DNA of 64,000 nt from Monomorium pharaonis. Taxonomy: Eukaryota > Arthropoda > Insecta > Hymenoptera > Formicidae. This document shows, in pieces, positions 1 to 11,552 of this stretch; position 1 is the first letter of the stretch; each line of letters begins with the position of its first letter. The stretch lies in NCBI RefSeq assembly GCF_013373865.1, contig NC_050469.1, positions 31,849,822-31,913,821 on the forward strand, written 5' to 3'. The notes under the pieces were generated by a model. It was not told where the DNA came from, did not search any database, and saw nothing but the letters and a program-made list of their open reading frames with translations. A program made the position numbers and the translations under genes.

Positions 1-2553
1 AACACCGCATTGGTTTTTTTTTTAAATATTAGATATGCAAAACTATCATTCATGTGGAAAGTAGTGTGATATAATTCACCATAAATTAGTATGACTATAT
101 TTCTTTTACTGTGTGAAAAGATTGTCAAAAACGAATTATTTAGAATATTAGGAAATCCATTGTTATAAATTTACTTATTTTTTATAAAAATAAAACATTT
201 TTTAACAATAAAATAAAATTTTTAGGGTACAATCTGTCATTTCATACACGGAAAAAACTATCTGGTTGCCACAATAATATAAATAGTAAAATATGGAACA
301 GCCATACTGTCGCGATGCGGCAACCACTTTTGCTGTAGCGGGAACTATGATATGGTTGTCACTCCCACAGCTCTGTGGGTGTGAGAACATCTATATGGGT
401 ATGACAACCATATCATAGTTCTCGCTATAGTATTGAGTGGTTGCCGCATCACGACAGTATGGCTGTTCCATATTTAACTATTTATATTATTGTGGCAACC
501 AGGTAGTTTTTTCCGTATAGCATTTTCTCAGGAGAATCTTTTATTATATTTACAGAATTTCTTAATTACAAGTATAAAAATTCCCGTTTTTATTTAAGCA
601 AATAATGTAAATCAATTTTTTATGGATTGTTTATGAAAGAATTCGGAATCACACAAGAAAGGCACTAGATACATAAATTCCTTTAAATATTTGTCAAGCA
701 TTTCTTTTCTAGATTTTAGGTCTGTCATTTATGTGAGAGGAGTTCCATAAATCAGTATGTTTTCTTTGCATTATATTTCTTTGCATTGTATTCTGTACAA
801 GATGTTTACTACCGTGACGATCAGAAAAATCTAAAATTTTTAAGAATCTTCTTTATTTCTTTGAAAAAATTATGAAATTTTGTAAGATTTATTAATACAG
901 AAAAAATTTTGGAATTTTATTTTTAAATTTTAATTCTATCTTTTTCCGACAAAATTATTTCTATAATAATGCAAAATGTCGACTTTATTAGTAATGTCAT
1001 ACATGAACGCACGTTACAACTAATGACTTAATATCAATCCCTTAATATACGTAATTTCATAATACATATTATTTAAATTATGAATTTTATCTAAATTATG
1101 TATATTTAATTCATAATAATACCATCTTTATTTTTATTTACAAGGGAATTAAGATTTTAATTAAACTTAGTGTAAATATGAATACATAAATTTAGAAGTG
1201 TTTGTAGCAACTGAAAAAAGTTTGAAGAGGTGAAATCTTCAAGAATAAAAAGGCTTCCTTTTTTGATATATCTCATAAACGAAACGAATATCAGAAAATG
1301 TTTTATACAAAAACTTTACAGTGTAAATATTTTTAATTAATTGCAGTATTCATTCCCTCCCCCAAATTATTTTAATTTTTTCTAAATAAATAAATAAATA
1401 GCACGGTTGAAAGATAAAAATTCAATATTTTTGTTTATCAAAAAAAATCGTTTTATATTTCTGAACATACGATACAATATACATTCCAAATTTGCTTTTT
1501 ATATCTATAAATCGTATATTTTAACAAATTTTAGTTTTTTGACCGGTATTCATAGTCGGGTCTTATAATTAAGATTATGCTGGACTGCCTCTCAAACTTG
1601 ATCGGGGTCGATAATGTAGAGTCATTCGTGCACATCATTAATGAGATTTCGTATGTATTTCTTTTATTTGATTTGGAAATTCTTTTCCAGAATTAAAGTA
1701 CACATATTAATATCAATCTGTGAATTAGATTTTATATCGAGAACCAAACTTTTTTTTCCATTTTACTCTACTTATCGACTTCTTCCAAATCCGCACTCAC
1801 ATATACATACGAGATTTTCCTTATAAGAAATCATTATACTGAAGCGTCTAGACTCATTTCTGAAAGCACAGAATTGTTCTTTCTTGTAATGCAATGGGCG
1901 AGGCACGCTTGTTTTGTACGTACAAAGTCCAAAACTTTTATACGCAGCAAATGTTTTCACGAGTCGACCTCAGGAATCGATCACAAAACTGTAATTTTTT
2001 AATTTTTGTTTGTTTTTTATATAAACTTGTGTACTGTGTACTCCGTTAGTGTCTACATTTTAATTCTGAAGAAGGATTTTTAATTCTGTGTAATCAACAA
2101 AAAGATTTTTTAGTGGAACAATAATCGTTTAATCGGTAAAACAGACCCATCTCCAGCATCTCCTTAAGATGCCATCAGCTAATCACAAAGCCGTAGTAGG
2201 ATCTTAAAACATTACTTGAAACAATCTTAAAATAAGATTCGACTACCGGCCTCAGACACATGGTAAAATAGTCTACACAATTAACTATAATTGTATTGTA
2301 TTGTTATAATGATTCTTTTGCTTGTAATTAAATCTAATTAAATATTTATTAATTGACTATTATTGATATATAATAAATATATTAATTAAATCTTAAATTA
2401 ATACCGATAATAAATAGTTGGCTTAAAGAGCATACTTTACATCTTTCTATCTTGTAAATTGTGAAAGGAAAGGAAAACGATAAAACACAAATCATACGTT
2501 CATATTTCAATAATTATCAATTAATTAATTAATTGTGATATTTTGCTTTATAG
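1..2553. other. non-coding stretch, probably an intron or 5' flank of the spitz-like gene
   Basis: No exon could be supported here. The EGF exon that should precede the one at 2554 (a cysteine-rich stretch ending two bases into a codon) was looked for and not recognised, so it probably lies upstream of the window. The stretch holds the palindrome at 245-519, remnants of the GGCCGG-type MITE at 1545-1575 and 2150-2250, and otherwise AT-rich sequence. Confidence 0.6.
245..519. mobile_element. 275-bp palindromic element (foldback/MITE)
   Basis: Two arms of about 115 bp are inverted copies with few mismatches. The left arm begins TACACGGAAAAAACTATCTGG and the right arm ends as its near reverse complement, CCAGGTAGTTTTTTCCGTA. 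A short loop of about 40 bp lies near 370-405. No coding capacity. This is a non-autonomous inverted-repeat element whose family I cannot name. Confidence 0.75.
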
Positions 2554-5500
2554 ATGCGCCAATGGATTTATCGGGCAAAGATGCGAGTTTAAAGATTTGG
2601 ATGGTTCCTATTTACGTAAGTAAATCTATTTCTTTTTAATTCTGAACACTGATTGCGCGACAGGAATAGCTTCCAAAAATATTACTATGCTAGAATTGTT
2701 TGAAAATTAGCTGTACAACATAAATATATGATTATTTTACATCGTAACCCTAGGTAGACACCTATATTTTTGGTACGTAGACATCTATAGTCTTTGAAAC
2801 CCGAGAACTTCATAGTTTAATAACAATGTTTAATAACATTGTTTAATAAAAATTTAATAACAAAAATGACAGAGTTTTGAAAAATCTTAGGTCCCACAGA
2901 TCCATAGGTATCTACCTAAGGTTATATAACGAATTAGAACAGAAATATTAGTTAAAATTAATTTCAAAAAAATTTATTAGTAGTTATACTTAAAGAAAAT
3001 TGTATATAAAGGATAAACATTTTAGACTTGTAAGAAAACGATATATCATAAAATATCAATTTTTTAATTCTAAAATGTTTCTCACTAGTTTTTTAATGAA
3101 TATAATTTTCGAAATTCTTATATTTGTTTGTGATTAAATCATTTAAAATTTCTTTCTATAAGACTTTCAATGCTATTTTAAAAAGTTATTTAATCCATTG
3201 ACTGTGTAAGAGAATTTTACTATTTGTGCCAAAAGTGTGTTGAAAAAAAATTCATCGGATTATTATGAAACTACCCTTATGTTTTTTGGGTCTCTGAATC
3301 CGAATATGATGTCAGATTACGGTGGATCAAAATTACAAAAAATAGATGGAATTTTATTATTATTTCGAAGTTATTTAAATCTCTGAATCTAAATTTAACA
3401 TTAGAATTAATATATTCAAAATGGTTAATAAGAAAGAAATTTTACCATTTTGGATCCGCCGATTCCACATTTGATCAAAATAAATCAATATCCTAACATT
3501 AGAACTCCCATAATTGCATTCGCCATTTTTGAATTTTGATGTCATATTCGGATTCAGAGACCCAAAAAACATAAGGGTACCAAATTTCATAAAAATCAGA
3601 CCATTTTTTATAATTTTGATCCGCCATATTGGATCCGCCATTTTAAATTTTGTACATCTAACTTCGGATTCGTAATCAGCGACCCCAAAAACCCCCCGAG
3701 TAACAAGTTTCAAGCAAATTCAGAAAGTTTTACTTTGTTTTTTCTATGTTGCGGCTATAGCCATCATACACACTCTTGGCCACTTTTGTTTTTGCGGCTA
3801 TAGCTGTCATACACAGTCAACGGGTTAAAGAAAATTATGGTCAAAAACATTTGAAAATATTTAACAATATATATTAATAAGTATATTAAAAAATATACAT
3901 TTTTTTCTCAAAGCTTGATTAAATTTTTGTTATGTAAAGAGTTATTTTAATCTCTTAATTTTCACATAAAAATCTAATTTTTTAAATCATATATTTAATA
4001 TTATTTGTAATTTGAAAAAGTTATGTTCTAAAACTTTTTAAAATTCTCTTTTTGTACCACAGGTAAGATAATCATTAAATCGCATCGTTAAAGTTATTGG
4101 AATATCGTATTTTTCTACCTATTATTTAATATAATGAGAAATAATAACAAAATACTTTTTTCCTTGACAGCTTCACGGCAACGAGTAATGTTGGAGACAG
4201 CCAGCATCGCCGGTGGTGCCACAATAGCAGTATTCCTCGTCGTTATTATTTGTGTAACGGCTTACATTCATTGTAAACGAAAACAGAAGGAATTACGGTC
4301 GAGGTATTAATTGTTCATTGTGCATTATTTATTATTTTTTTTTATAGCGAGCAGTTTAATTACAACTTTAGCTTTTTTCTAAAAGAAAATTTGCCTGCCT
4401 TATTACAGATTCTCAGCGAAATATTACATTCGGTTTTATGTTTTTTGTTGCAGCAATAATTCCGTCGATACAGTGGATGGTCCTGGTCGAGATCCGGAGC
4501 TGAGGCCGTTCAGCAATCGCTCTCTTATGATCTTTATGGCCAAGAATACTAACAACTCGGTAAGATGAAGCTTGAGCTTACGTGATCCTATCGAGATATT
4601 AGGAGGGGGGTATTCTACTTTATTGAGTCCAAAAGAAGTTTTCAAGGATTCTTAAATATCAGTATTGAAGTAATTAAGATGCAACTTTTGTAAAAATGTA
4701 CGTTGATTTTTGTAGATTATGACATCTTTTATTATTACAAATATCACAACTGTATTATGCATTGTATAATGTATAAATAATGTTAAATTGGCGACTATAG
4801 ACTATAGAAGAGAATAAGAACCAACGATTAATCTAAAATATGAAAATAAAATAGTACATTGTGTTACAAGTGCTAGGTTGATTATTGTTCAGGAGTGCAA
4901 AGAGTGGACGCAAAAGCCGAATTGCACTGGTTGCACGTGTTATTTTTTGTTGCAAGTACGTGAAAATGGAAGTCGCTGTGTCCCTTTTTCAGACAAAATG
5001 AATTGACAGATTAGCTAAAGTTAAGTTTACGAAAGCGACGAAGCGTCAGTAATTCTTCGTATAAGTTATGCTATACTTATCGTATGCATGCGCATATGCG
5101 AATGCAATACCAGAGACTGCAGAGACTGGTTACGAAAAAGCCACTTTTGATTGGTCTGCCATTTTTTAGATATTCTTGCATGAAAGAAAAAGATAGTGAA
5201 AAAGATAAGAAAAAAATAGAAAATTAGAGAAATAGAGAATTAGAAAGAATTTGTAATGTACATCTTTCTCTCTTATTTCTATTAACGAAACCGTGTCTCT
5301 ATGCAATGCGAGGGGTGGCATGTAAAAATAGTGCGGCAATGATCTGATTTCAATTTGGAGTGAAATGAAATCGGTAGAAATTTGTCTAACAGCATCTAAT
5401 ACTCTTATTTCAGTCCGTCAACCTAATGAGACTAATGGTTTAGAAGCGAACTAAAATTTGTGGAAACGTAAAAATTGAATAATATTAACTTGACAAATTG

Positions 5501-7181
5501 GTCAAAATGCGTCAGTGAGCGTGCGTGCATGCGAAACATATTTTTATTTTTAGCCCGAAAATCGCCCAAGCAAATTATATAATGGATAACAAATCGCGAT
5601 TTTTGGACATAAGTAATAAATAAGAGTTATGTTACTGTACTTTATATATAATAAAGTGGTAGCTCTGAAGTAGAAACTTAATTCACTTCTATTTTCGATA
5701 AAAAGTTGTTACATTTGTTTCGTTCTGAATTAAAATTGGATTGATACGTTCGGTGGAAACTAGCCCAATGTATTGTTTCATTGTTCGTGCCATCTATAGG
5801 CACGACAAACACGGTGAAATAATAAATTATTTGTATGAGATAACTGTTTTATGAGAAAAATGACATTTTTCTAACTAAAAAAAACACGTAATGAACGACT
5901 TTCCTCACATATGTAACAAAGGTTTTTTTTTGTTTTTTTTTTTAATTTAATTTTTTTAATTTAATTTTTATTTACATGAGTTCGTGCATTAACTAAACTA
6001 CAACCAATGTTAAAACTGGAAATTGATAAAATGGTGACCTTTTAAAGATTATTTTATTCTTATTTTAATCTTTGAAAAGCCACTATTTTGTCAATTTTTA
6101 GTTTTTAATATTAGATATAGTTAAGTCAATCACGTTAATACATTAATTAAGAAAATTTTGCTTTTACATTTTAGCTCAATAAACGACTCTTAATCATTGT
6201 TCCAGAGAAGATCTGTAATCCTTCTTTAACATTGTATATTATTCATTGTGATGTCCATATTATAGTCCATATTAATAAAAAAAACTATAGTAAAAAGTAA
6301 TATTTTTACAAAAGTTACATTTTAATTGCTTCAATACTTTTATCTTACAAAACATTTTTGAAAATAAAGGTCTCCGAACAGACTTTGGCATAACGTATAA
6401 CATAAATGCATAAAAAATTTGATTGATTGAATTTCTTATGCACTTTGCTTATGGACCAATCAATTTGCTTATGCTATGCGTTATGCAAAAGTGTGTGCGG
6501 GGGCCTTAAGCGTTTTCAGACAATATAGTAGAACGTGCTTTCTTTAGAATGTATTACACCTGTTTTAACAAATATACAACTAATATTTATATTTCAGATA
6601 AACTATATACATATGAAAATTGTATTTTGTGTGTAGCTTAATTATTTCCTATATTTACATAATATACGTTTTCTAAATTTTAATTCTTAATTACATTTTA
6701 ATTAATACATATTATCACGTCTTATTGAAATGTTGGTCTTATTTTGTCTTGTTTCTTTTGTTTTATTTTTTATCCGTATAGAAAATTTATGCCAATTTTT
6801 TGTATTAGTTTGAAGTATAATGTAAAACAATCTAATTTTTTTATTATTTTAAAAATAGGTGTATTACATTCTTAAAAACTATGCTATAATAGCATAACTG
6901 TAGTTGTAAGTAATTGTAAAGGTATTGTAAGGTACAGTTATATGTCCATTTCAACGTTCAAATTAACTTTAATCTCAGTTTATCTCATTCTTAGAATTAG
7001 AAAAAGATAAAAAAGAAGTTAAACCGAGATTAAAACTTATTTGCATTGTCAGAAATGGATATATTGCGCCTTACGATTACATTTACGCTATTGTAGAATG
7101 GACTGACGAACCAAATAGATATAAAATGAAGATTTTTCTAGATATTATATACATATACATATATATACATATATATATATA

Positions 7182-7221
<40 letters not shown>

Positions 7222-7398
7222 TATATATAGTATATATATATATATATATAGTATATATATACAAATCACAATAATAATATAGCATTTGAAATCTCCTAGG
7301 CGACGATAGAGCAGACGAGAATGCCCAACTGGAATAGTTCAGACACAGAGTCGATGAGAATGGCGTCCATCAGTGAGAGCAAGCACTCGAGTCAATAG
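2554..7398 (+). CDS. spi: spitz-like TGF-alpha/EGFR ligand precursor, 3' part (4 exons)
   Basis: Membrane-tethered EGF-family ligand that is cut by a rhomboid protease to activate the EGF receptor. Exons are 2554-2615, 4171-4303, 4454-4559 and 7300-7398, with splice phases agreeing at every junction and a stop at 7396-7398; about 132 residues are visible. The first exon gives the end of an EGF domain (CANGFIGQRCEFKDLDGSYL), very close in pattern to Drosophila Spitz. The second reads PSRQRVMLETASIAGGA and then a hydrophobic helix with VFLVVIICV, followed by basic residues HCKRKQK as a stop-transfer. The ASIAGGA start of the helix matches the rhomboid recognition site of Spitz. The tail of about 75 residues is rich in Ser/Asn and ends KHSSQ. 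The signal peptide and first EGF cysteines are missing because upstream exons are not in the window. Keren is the alternative paralogue name. A possible poly(A) signal AATAAA lies at 7841-7846. Confidence 0.87.
3191..3827. mobile_element. 640-bp inverted-repeat element in a spitz-like intron
   Basis: The ends are inverted: TAATCCATTGACTGTGTA at 3191-3208 and TACACAGTCAACGGGTTA at 3810-3827. A longer inner inverted pair is at about 3262-3320 and 3533-3592, around a ten-base CCTTATGTTT core. A motif of the type GCGGCTATAGC.GTCATACACA occurs twice near the right end (3750 and 3795). No transposase is encoded, so this is non-autonomous and lies wholly in the intron 2616-4170. Confidence 0.6.
5075..5290 (+). 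repeat. dispersed repeat, copy 1
   Basis: This stretch (CATGCGAATGCAATACCAGAG, GACTGGTTACGAAAAA, then GAAAGAAAAAGATAGTGAAA) recurs in the same orientation at 18243-18450 with moderate divergence. The right part is rich in GA/CT and ends with ATCTTTCTCTCTTATTTCTATT. No ends or target duplication are clear. It lies in the last spitz-like intron. Confidence 0.5.
6368..6506. mobile_element. palindromic MITE with GGCCCCCGCACAC-type ends
   Basis: The left arm GGTCTCCGAACAGACTTTGG and right arm ending TGTGTGCGGGGGCC are inverted relatives, enclosing a shared GCATAACG / CGTTATGC core. A CCAAT motif lies at 6456-6460. Located in the last spitz-like intron. Confidence 0.6.
6929..7072. mobile_element. 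old palindromic MITE
   Basis: The ends AAGGTACAGTTATATGTCCATTTC and the reverse of GAAATGGATATATTGCGCCTT are imperfect inverted copies. Inner arms ATCTCAGTTTATCTC and TTAAACCGAGAT also pair. It is diverged, so an old copy. Confidence 0.45.
7144..7262. repeat. TA-dinucleotide microsatellite
   Basis: Nearly uninterrupted (TA)n broken by a few TATACAT and TATAGTA units, ending about 40 bp before the last spitz-like exon. Confidence 0.9.
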
Positions 7399-9635
7399 CG
7401 AACTGCATGACGCGTCGTCTATATACAACGTTTTACCACGATTTGTTATCGGCGATATTCGAGACGTACGAGAAATCATCGGACAAACTGTCCGATTTAA
7501 TTGAAAGTAGTTTGAAATGTCTCAAGACAGCAGCGGCCTTTAGTAGCCTTTACTAGCGAACTTGTTGAGAAATATTCTAATTATTTAATTCAGCGAGTGA
7601 TGAACAACCATTCTAACGCGGTGCTGAGAGATGCAAATCAAGTACGATTTCTGAGCTGATGACACGTACCAAATACGACGATGTAGATCTCTCTCTTCGA
7701 TTATTATATCATTATATCGAGCTCATTATATTCCCGTACTGTCATAATATATCTTCTGTTTTAATCGAAGGGACATTTGATGCTCGTTGATTATATCGTG
7801 TATTCCTTCTAATGAATATTTTTATGAACAGTTCGCGAAGAATAAAGCTTTTGTCCAAAAGTCTAAAGAGACTTTGCATGAATAACATGATGTTCGAGGA
7901 CAAAACATTTCCGTAGATTTCTCTGTGAAAATGATAGGCTCGTGACCATTGAATGTCGTTTTTACGCAAATGTTTGTATAGTATCGCGTCTTACTTTCAT
8001 CACTCATTATCAACGAACAAGAAAAACAAAAAAGTAATACATGTGTCAGTTGCAAAAGTAGTGCCTTTCTACTCTCGTTTGTAAAAAAGCAAATAGTTGT
8101 GCGGTGCATCTGATCAAAAAGAATCAAATAGGGGGAAAAGAGAGAGAAAATCGCCTGTGTGTTTACTTCTCTCTACTTAAAATTCGCGACGAGCGTCGTC
8201 TAATTACTAATCGTGTTATGAGCGCAGGACGTTGATACACGCTAGTGACGAAATATCCTCTTGTAAAACACAATAGCTGTAAAGCGCTGAGTAGACAAGG
8301 TAAAACCTTTGATTTTTGGTACGTGACGCTACTCATGCTACTCGATCCCTAATTTCGTTCGTTATTTACGAAAGACTTTAAAATCTGGATAGCAATTATG
8401 TAACTTTTTCTTATGTAAGAATTTTCTCCATTAATCTTTAATGGTAAAAATTTTAACTTTTCCACATTTCTATCCTACGAAAAACTTACACATTGTTGTT
8501 CCGGTATTTTCGCATATATACGATGATAAACACAAATGCGTTTTGTCATGATGTATCACGTTCTTTCGTCGCAGAGGTCTAACGCATTGCGACCGGATTT
8601 AGTAATTTGCATCATATTTTCCCTTAGGCTCTTCCAAAGAACGTTCACGAACGCGATCGAACGTACCACTAGTATCAAAGGGTTAAATGAACATATGTGT
8701 CTTACATAGAAGTATCTAAGATTTAAATTTAGATTAAATCCAACGTCTTACCAGAAAGCAATAGTTCCCTAAGCACATATGAAGTACATTTTGCCGCTAA
8801 AATAGAGAAATGCTATTTATTGCTAATTGGTTAGAAAGATTCTATTGACGTCAGATCGCCATCCGGCGTTATACTGTTATATATTGACAAATATTTTCTC
8901 AAGACGTTTTTTGCCCCTATAACGCGAGATATTATTTATTGAATCTTAGGCACACACAAAATGACGTACTTATAGTGAATCAATTTTCGTTTCCACATTT
9001 GTAACCACAAACGGTAAAAATATTTAAAAACACAATGGAATTACAAGCGCCGTTAGCTATTATCGTAAATTAGAACAGCAAATATAGTAGAAAAATTAAT
9101 TCGACTTTATATAAGCGTAGATCATAATTTGCTGATTCCGCGATAAAAAAATTGCGATTAAAAATTTGCTTCATCCGTTTACACGGGAAAAAGTCAAATA
9201 TGAAATTAAAAGAATTTCTACAACTTTTCGTCCTGTGTATCGATTTCAAAACAATGGAATAAATATTGAATGATACACGCATATATCATTTCAGATATTA
9301 ATTCGAATTAATTGTCATTAATATTCTCATATGTAAAATAAAGGAGTAACATGCCGACATTGTTAAATTGTTCGGCGAAATCAAGAAAATTGCTATATTG
9401 TCTAATATTAAATTATATCGATCATGCATCGTTCTCTCTTGTTTCGTTACTTATTTATTTATTTAAGATAAAAGGTCTTCGTTCATATGCAATTACAACC
9501 GAATTTATCATTTTTTCTTACGTCTCACTTTTCTATTTGAAACCTTTCCGTCTTTCAGATTGCTGGTTGATAATGTATGTAGCATTACAAAAATGTTAAT
9601 AATACAATAGAAAGTGAAACTGATATATACATATA

Positions 9636-9649
9636 TACACACACACGTG

Positions 9650-9733
<84 letters not shown>

Positions 9734-9758
9734 TGTGTGTGTGTGTGTGTGTGTGTGT
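9636..9758. repeat. compound GT and GTGC microsatellite
   Basis: A run of (GT)n leads into a long (GTGC)n tetranucleotide block of about 70 bp and back to (GT)n. Open frames across it on both strands are only repeats of Cys/Val/Arg or Thr/His/Ala and are not genes. Confidence 0.95.
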
Positions 9759-10487
9759 CTCATATAGGAAGCTGGGCCTCCTTGTCATTTTGTCTCAGCT
9801 TCTTGTATATAGTAAATTATTTTATATTTAAAAAAATTCAGATTACACATATAATAATATGTTAGTTAAAAAAAGGCAATATTTCATTACGCCACATCGT
9901 ATTACACAGTACTATGTTCCATCAGCCTGATACCTCATCGTACCATGATGCACTGCGCTTCAAAAAAACCGAAATGCATATTTTTATAATTGAATAATTT
10001 GTTGAAAAAAAAACATACCTGAACGAGATGACAGAAAACATACTGAAAGTACATTGAACGACGATTCAATAGTAATTTGTATATTTGTAGATAATCTCGA
10101 GTAAAAAAAGAAAACTTCCAAATGCTTTTGTTTCACCTTTTTTACATTAGTCACTCATCCGTCGCTCGTCGCTTTGAGATACATTTAGTAATAATAATTA
10201 TAACAAACGGCTTTCTCTATTCAAACTACTCAAGGTTTTTGCTTACAAAGAAAAAGGTAGAGCTAAAGAGAAAGAAAAAGCTTAAAATAAGAAAATGAAA
10301 GAAGCGTGGCCTAAACATTTATAAAAGCGAATATAAATAGTATTTTTATTATTTATAAATAGTTCTCATTAACAAAATGTATTCTAATTTAATTTCTCTC
10401 ATATTTCATATTGTACGTGGTTCCTAATTTATTATTATATATATTATATATATTATATTTACTATATAATAATAATGATACATATAC

Positions 10488-10515
<28 letters not shown>
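10488..10515. repeat. ATT trinucleotide microsatellite
   Basis: About nine ATT units within a wider AT-rich stretch. Confidence 0.85.
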
Positions 10516-10519
<4 letters not shown>

Positions 10520-11041
10520 AATGTAATTATGACAATTTGTTTACTATTAGAAATTATTCTTATTATTTCAATAAAACTATTTAATAAGATATTTGTTTGT
10601 GTGAAAAAGAATGTATGAAATACACGGTATCGAAACGAGAGTGCTGAGAATAGAATGTGTGATTGTGTGCACTGTGTCACATCCAAATTCAAAATGCGAG
10701 TATTTAAACCAAGAATCACCATCAGATGGCATGAAAGATAAGAAAAAACACGTTGGTTAATTTTGTGTTAAGACCACTTTAAAAAAATTTGTCGGTGAAA
10801 TAATTGCTGTAATATGTTAATATTTTTGGAAACTGGTACTTTCACTATATGTGTATATAGCTAAATAGTAAAATTGCTAATTACTTTATATTTTGCATAT
10901 GATATGTTTTTATTCATTACCAAATCGAATACGATAATATTAATCACTTGAATACACATATGCACACATTTATTAAGTGTATATATTTTTTTTAATAATT
11001 TTATATATTATATACATATTTTATATGTATATAATTTATAT

Positions 11042-11043
11042 AC

Positions 11044-11101
<58 letters not shown>
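11042..11101. repeat. TA microsatellite
   Basis: About thirty perfect TA units. Confidence 0.95.
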
Positions 11102-11102
<1 letters not shown>

Positions 11103-11404
11103 CCTTAGCCAAAAGTATTAACGTGCGCGCACGCGTATGTATGATTTTCTTTATTTATCTAAAATTCTATTATTATTGTATTATTTCCTGTTGATTTCCG
11201 GTACACATAAATTTAAAAGATTCTTAAAACCAAAAGCTAATTAGTCAATATTAAATAATATAAGTAAAAGAATTCCAAATAAATGAAAAAACAGGTGCCT
11301 AATATTTTTAGCTAAGACTGTGTGTGTACATACGTGAGTGTATGCATATACTTGTATATATATATATATAATTTTTATTTACTTTACTAAACTTAAGCCT
11401 TCGG

Positions 11405-11552
11405 CACGATACGATTTTTCATGCTAGATCGCATACGAGGCGTCTTACTACATATCCTCATTGGCTTACGATTGGTGACATAATTATCCGAGTCAATCAG
11501 AACACGTATTAAGATGCCTCATATGCGATCTAGCATGAAAAATCGTATCGTG
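11405..11552. mobile_element. palindromic MITE with CACGATACGATTTTTCATGC ends
   Basis: The arms of about 43 bp are inverted copies with three or four mismatches. The left begins CACGATACGATTTTTCATGC and the right ends with its reverse complement. The loop of about 60 bp contains ATTGG at 11471-11475. Confidence 0.75.

Noticed and set aside
1560..1640. Possible upstream EGF exon of the spitz-like gene
   Set aside because: A TGGACTGC stretch looked promising but shows no cysteine spacing or splice sites that fit; it abuts a MITE fragment.
9585..9865. Open frames on both strands with Cys-Val-Arg or Thr-His-Ala repeats
   Set aside because: They are translations of the GT/GTGC microsatellite and have no exon context.
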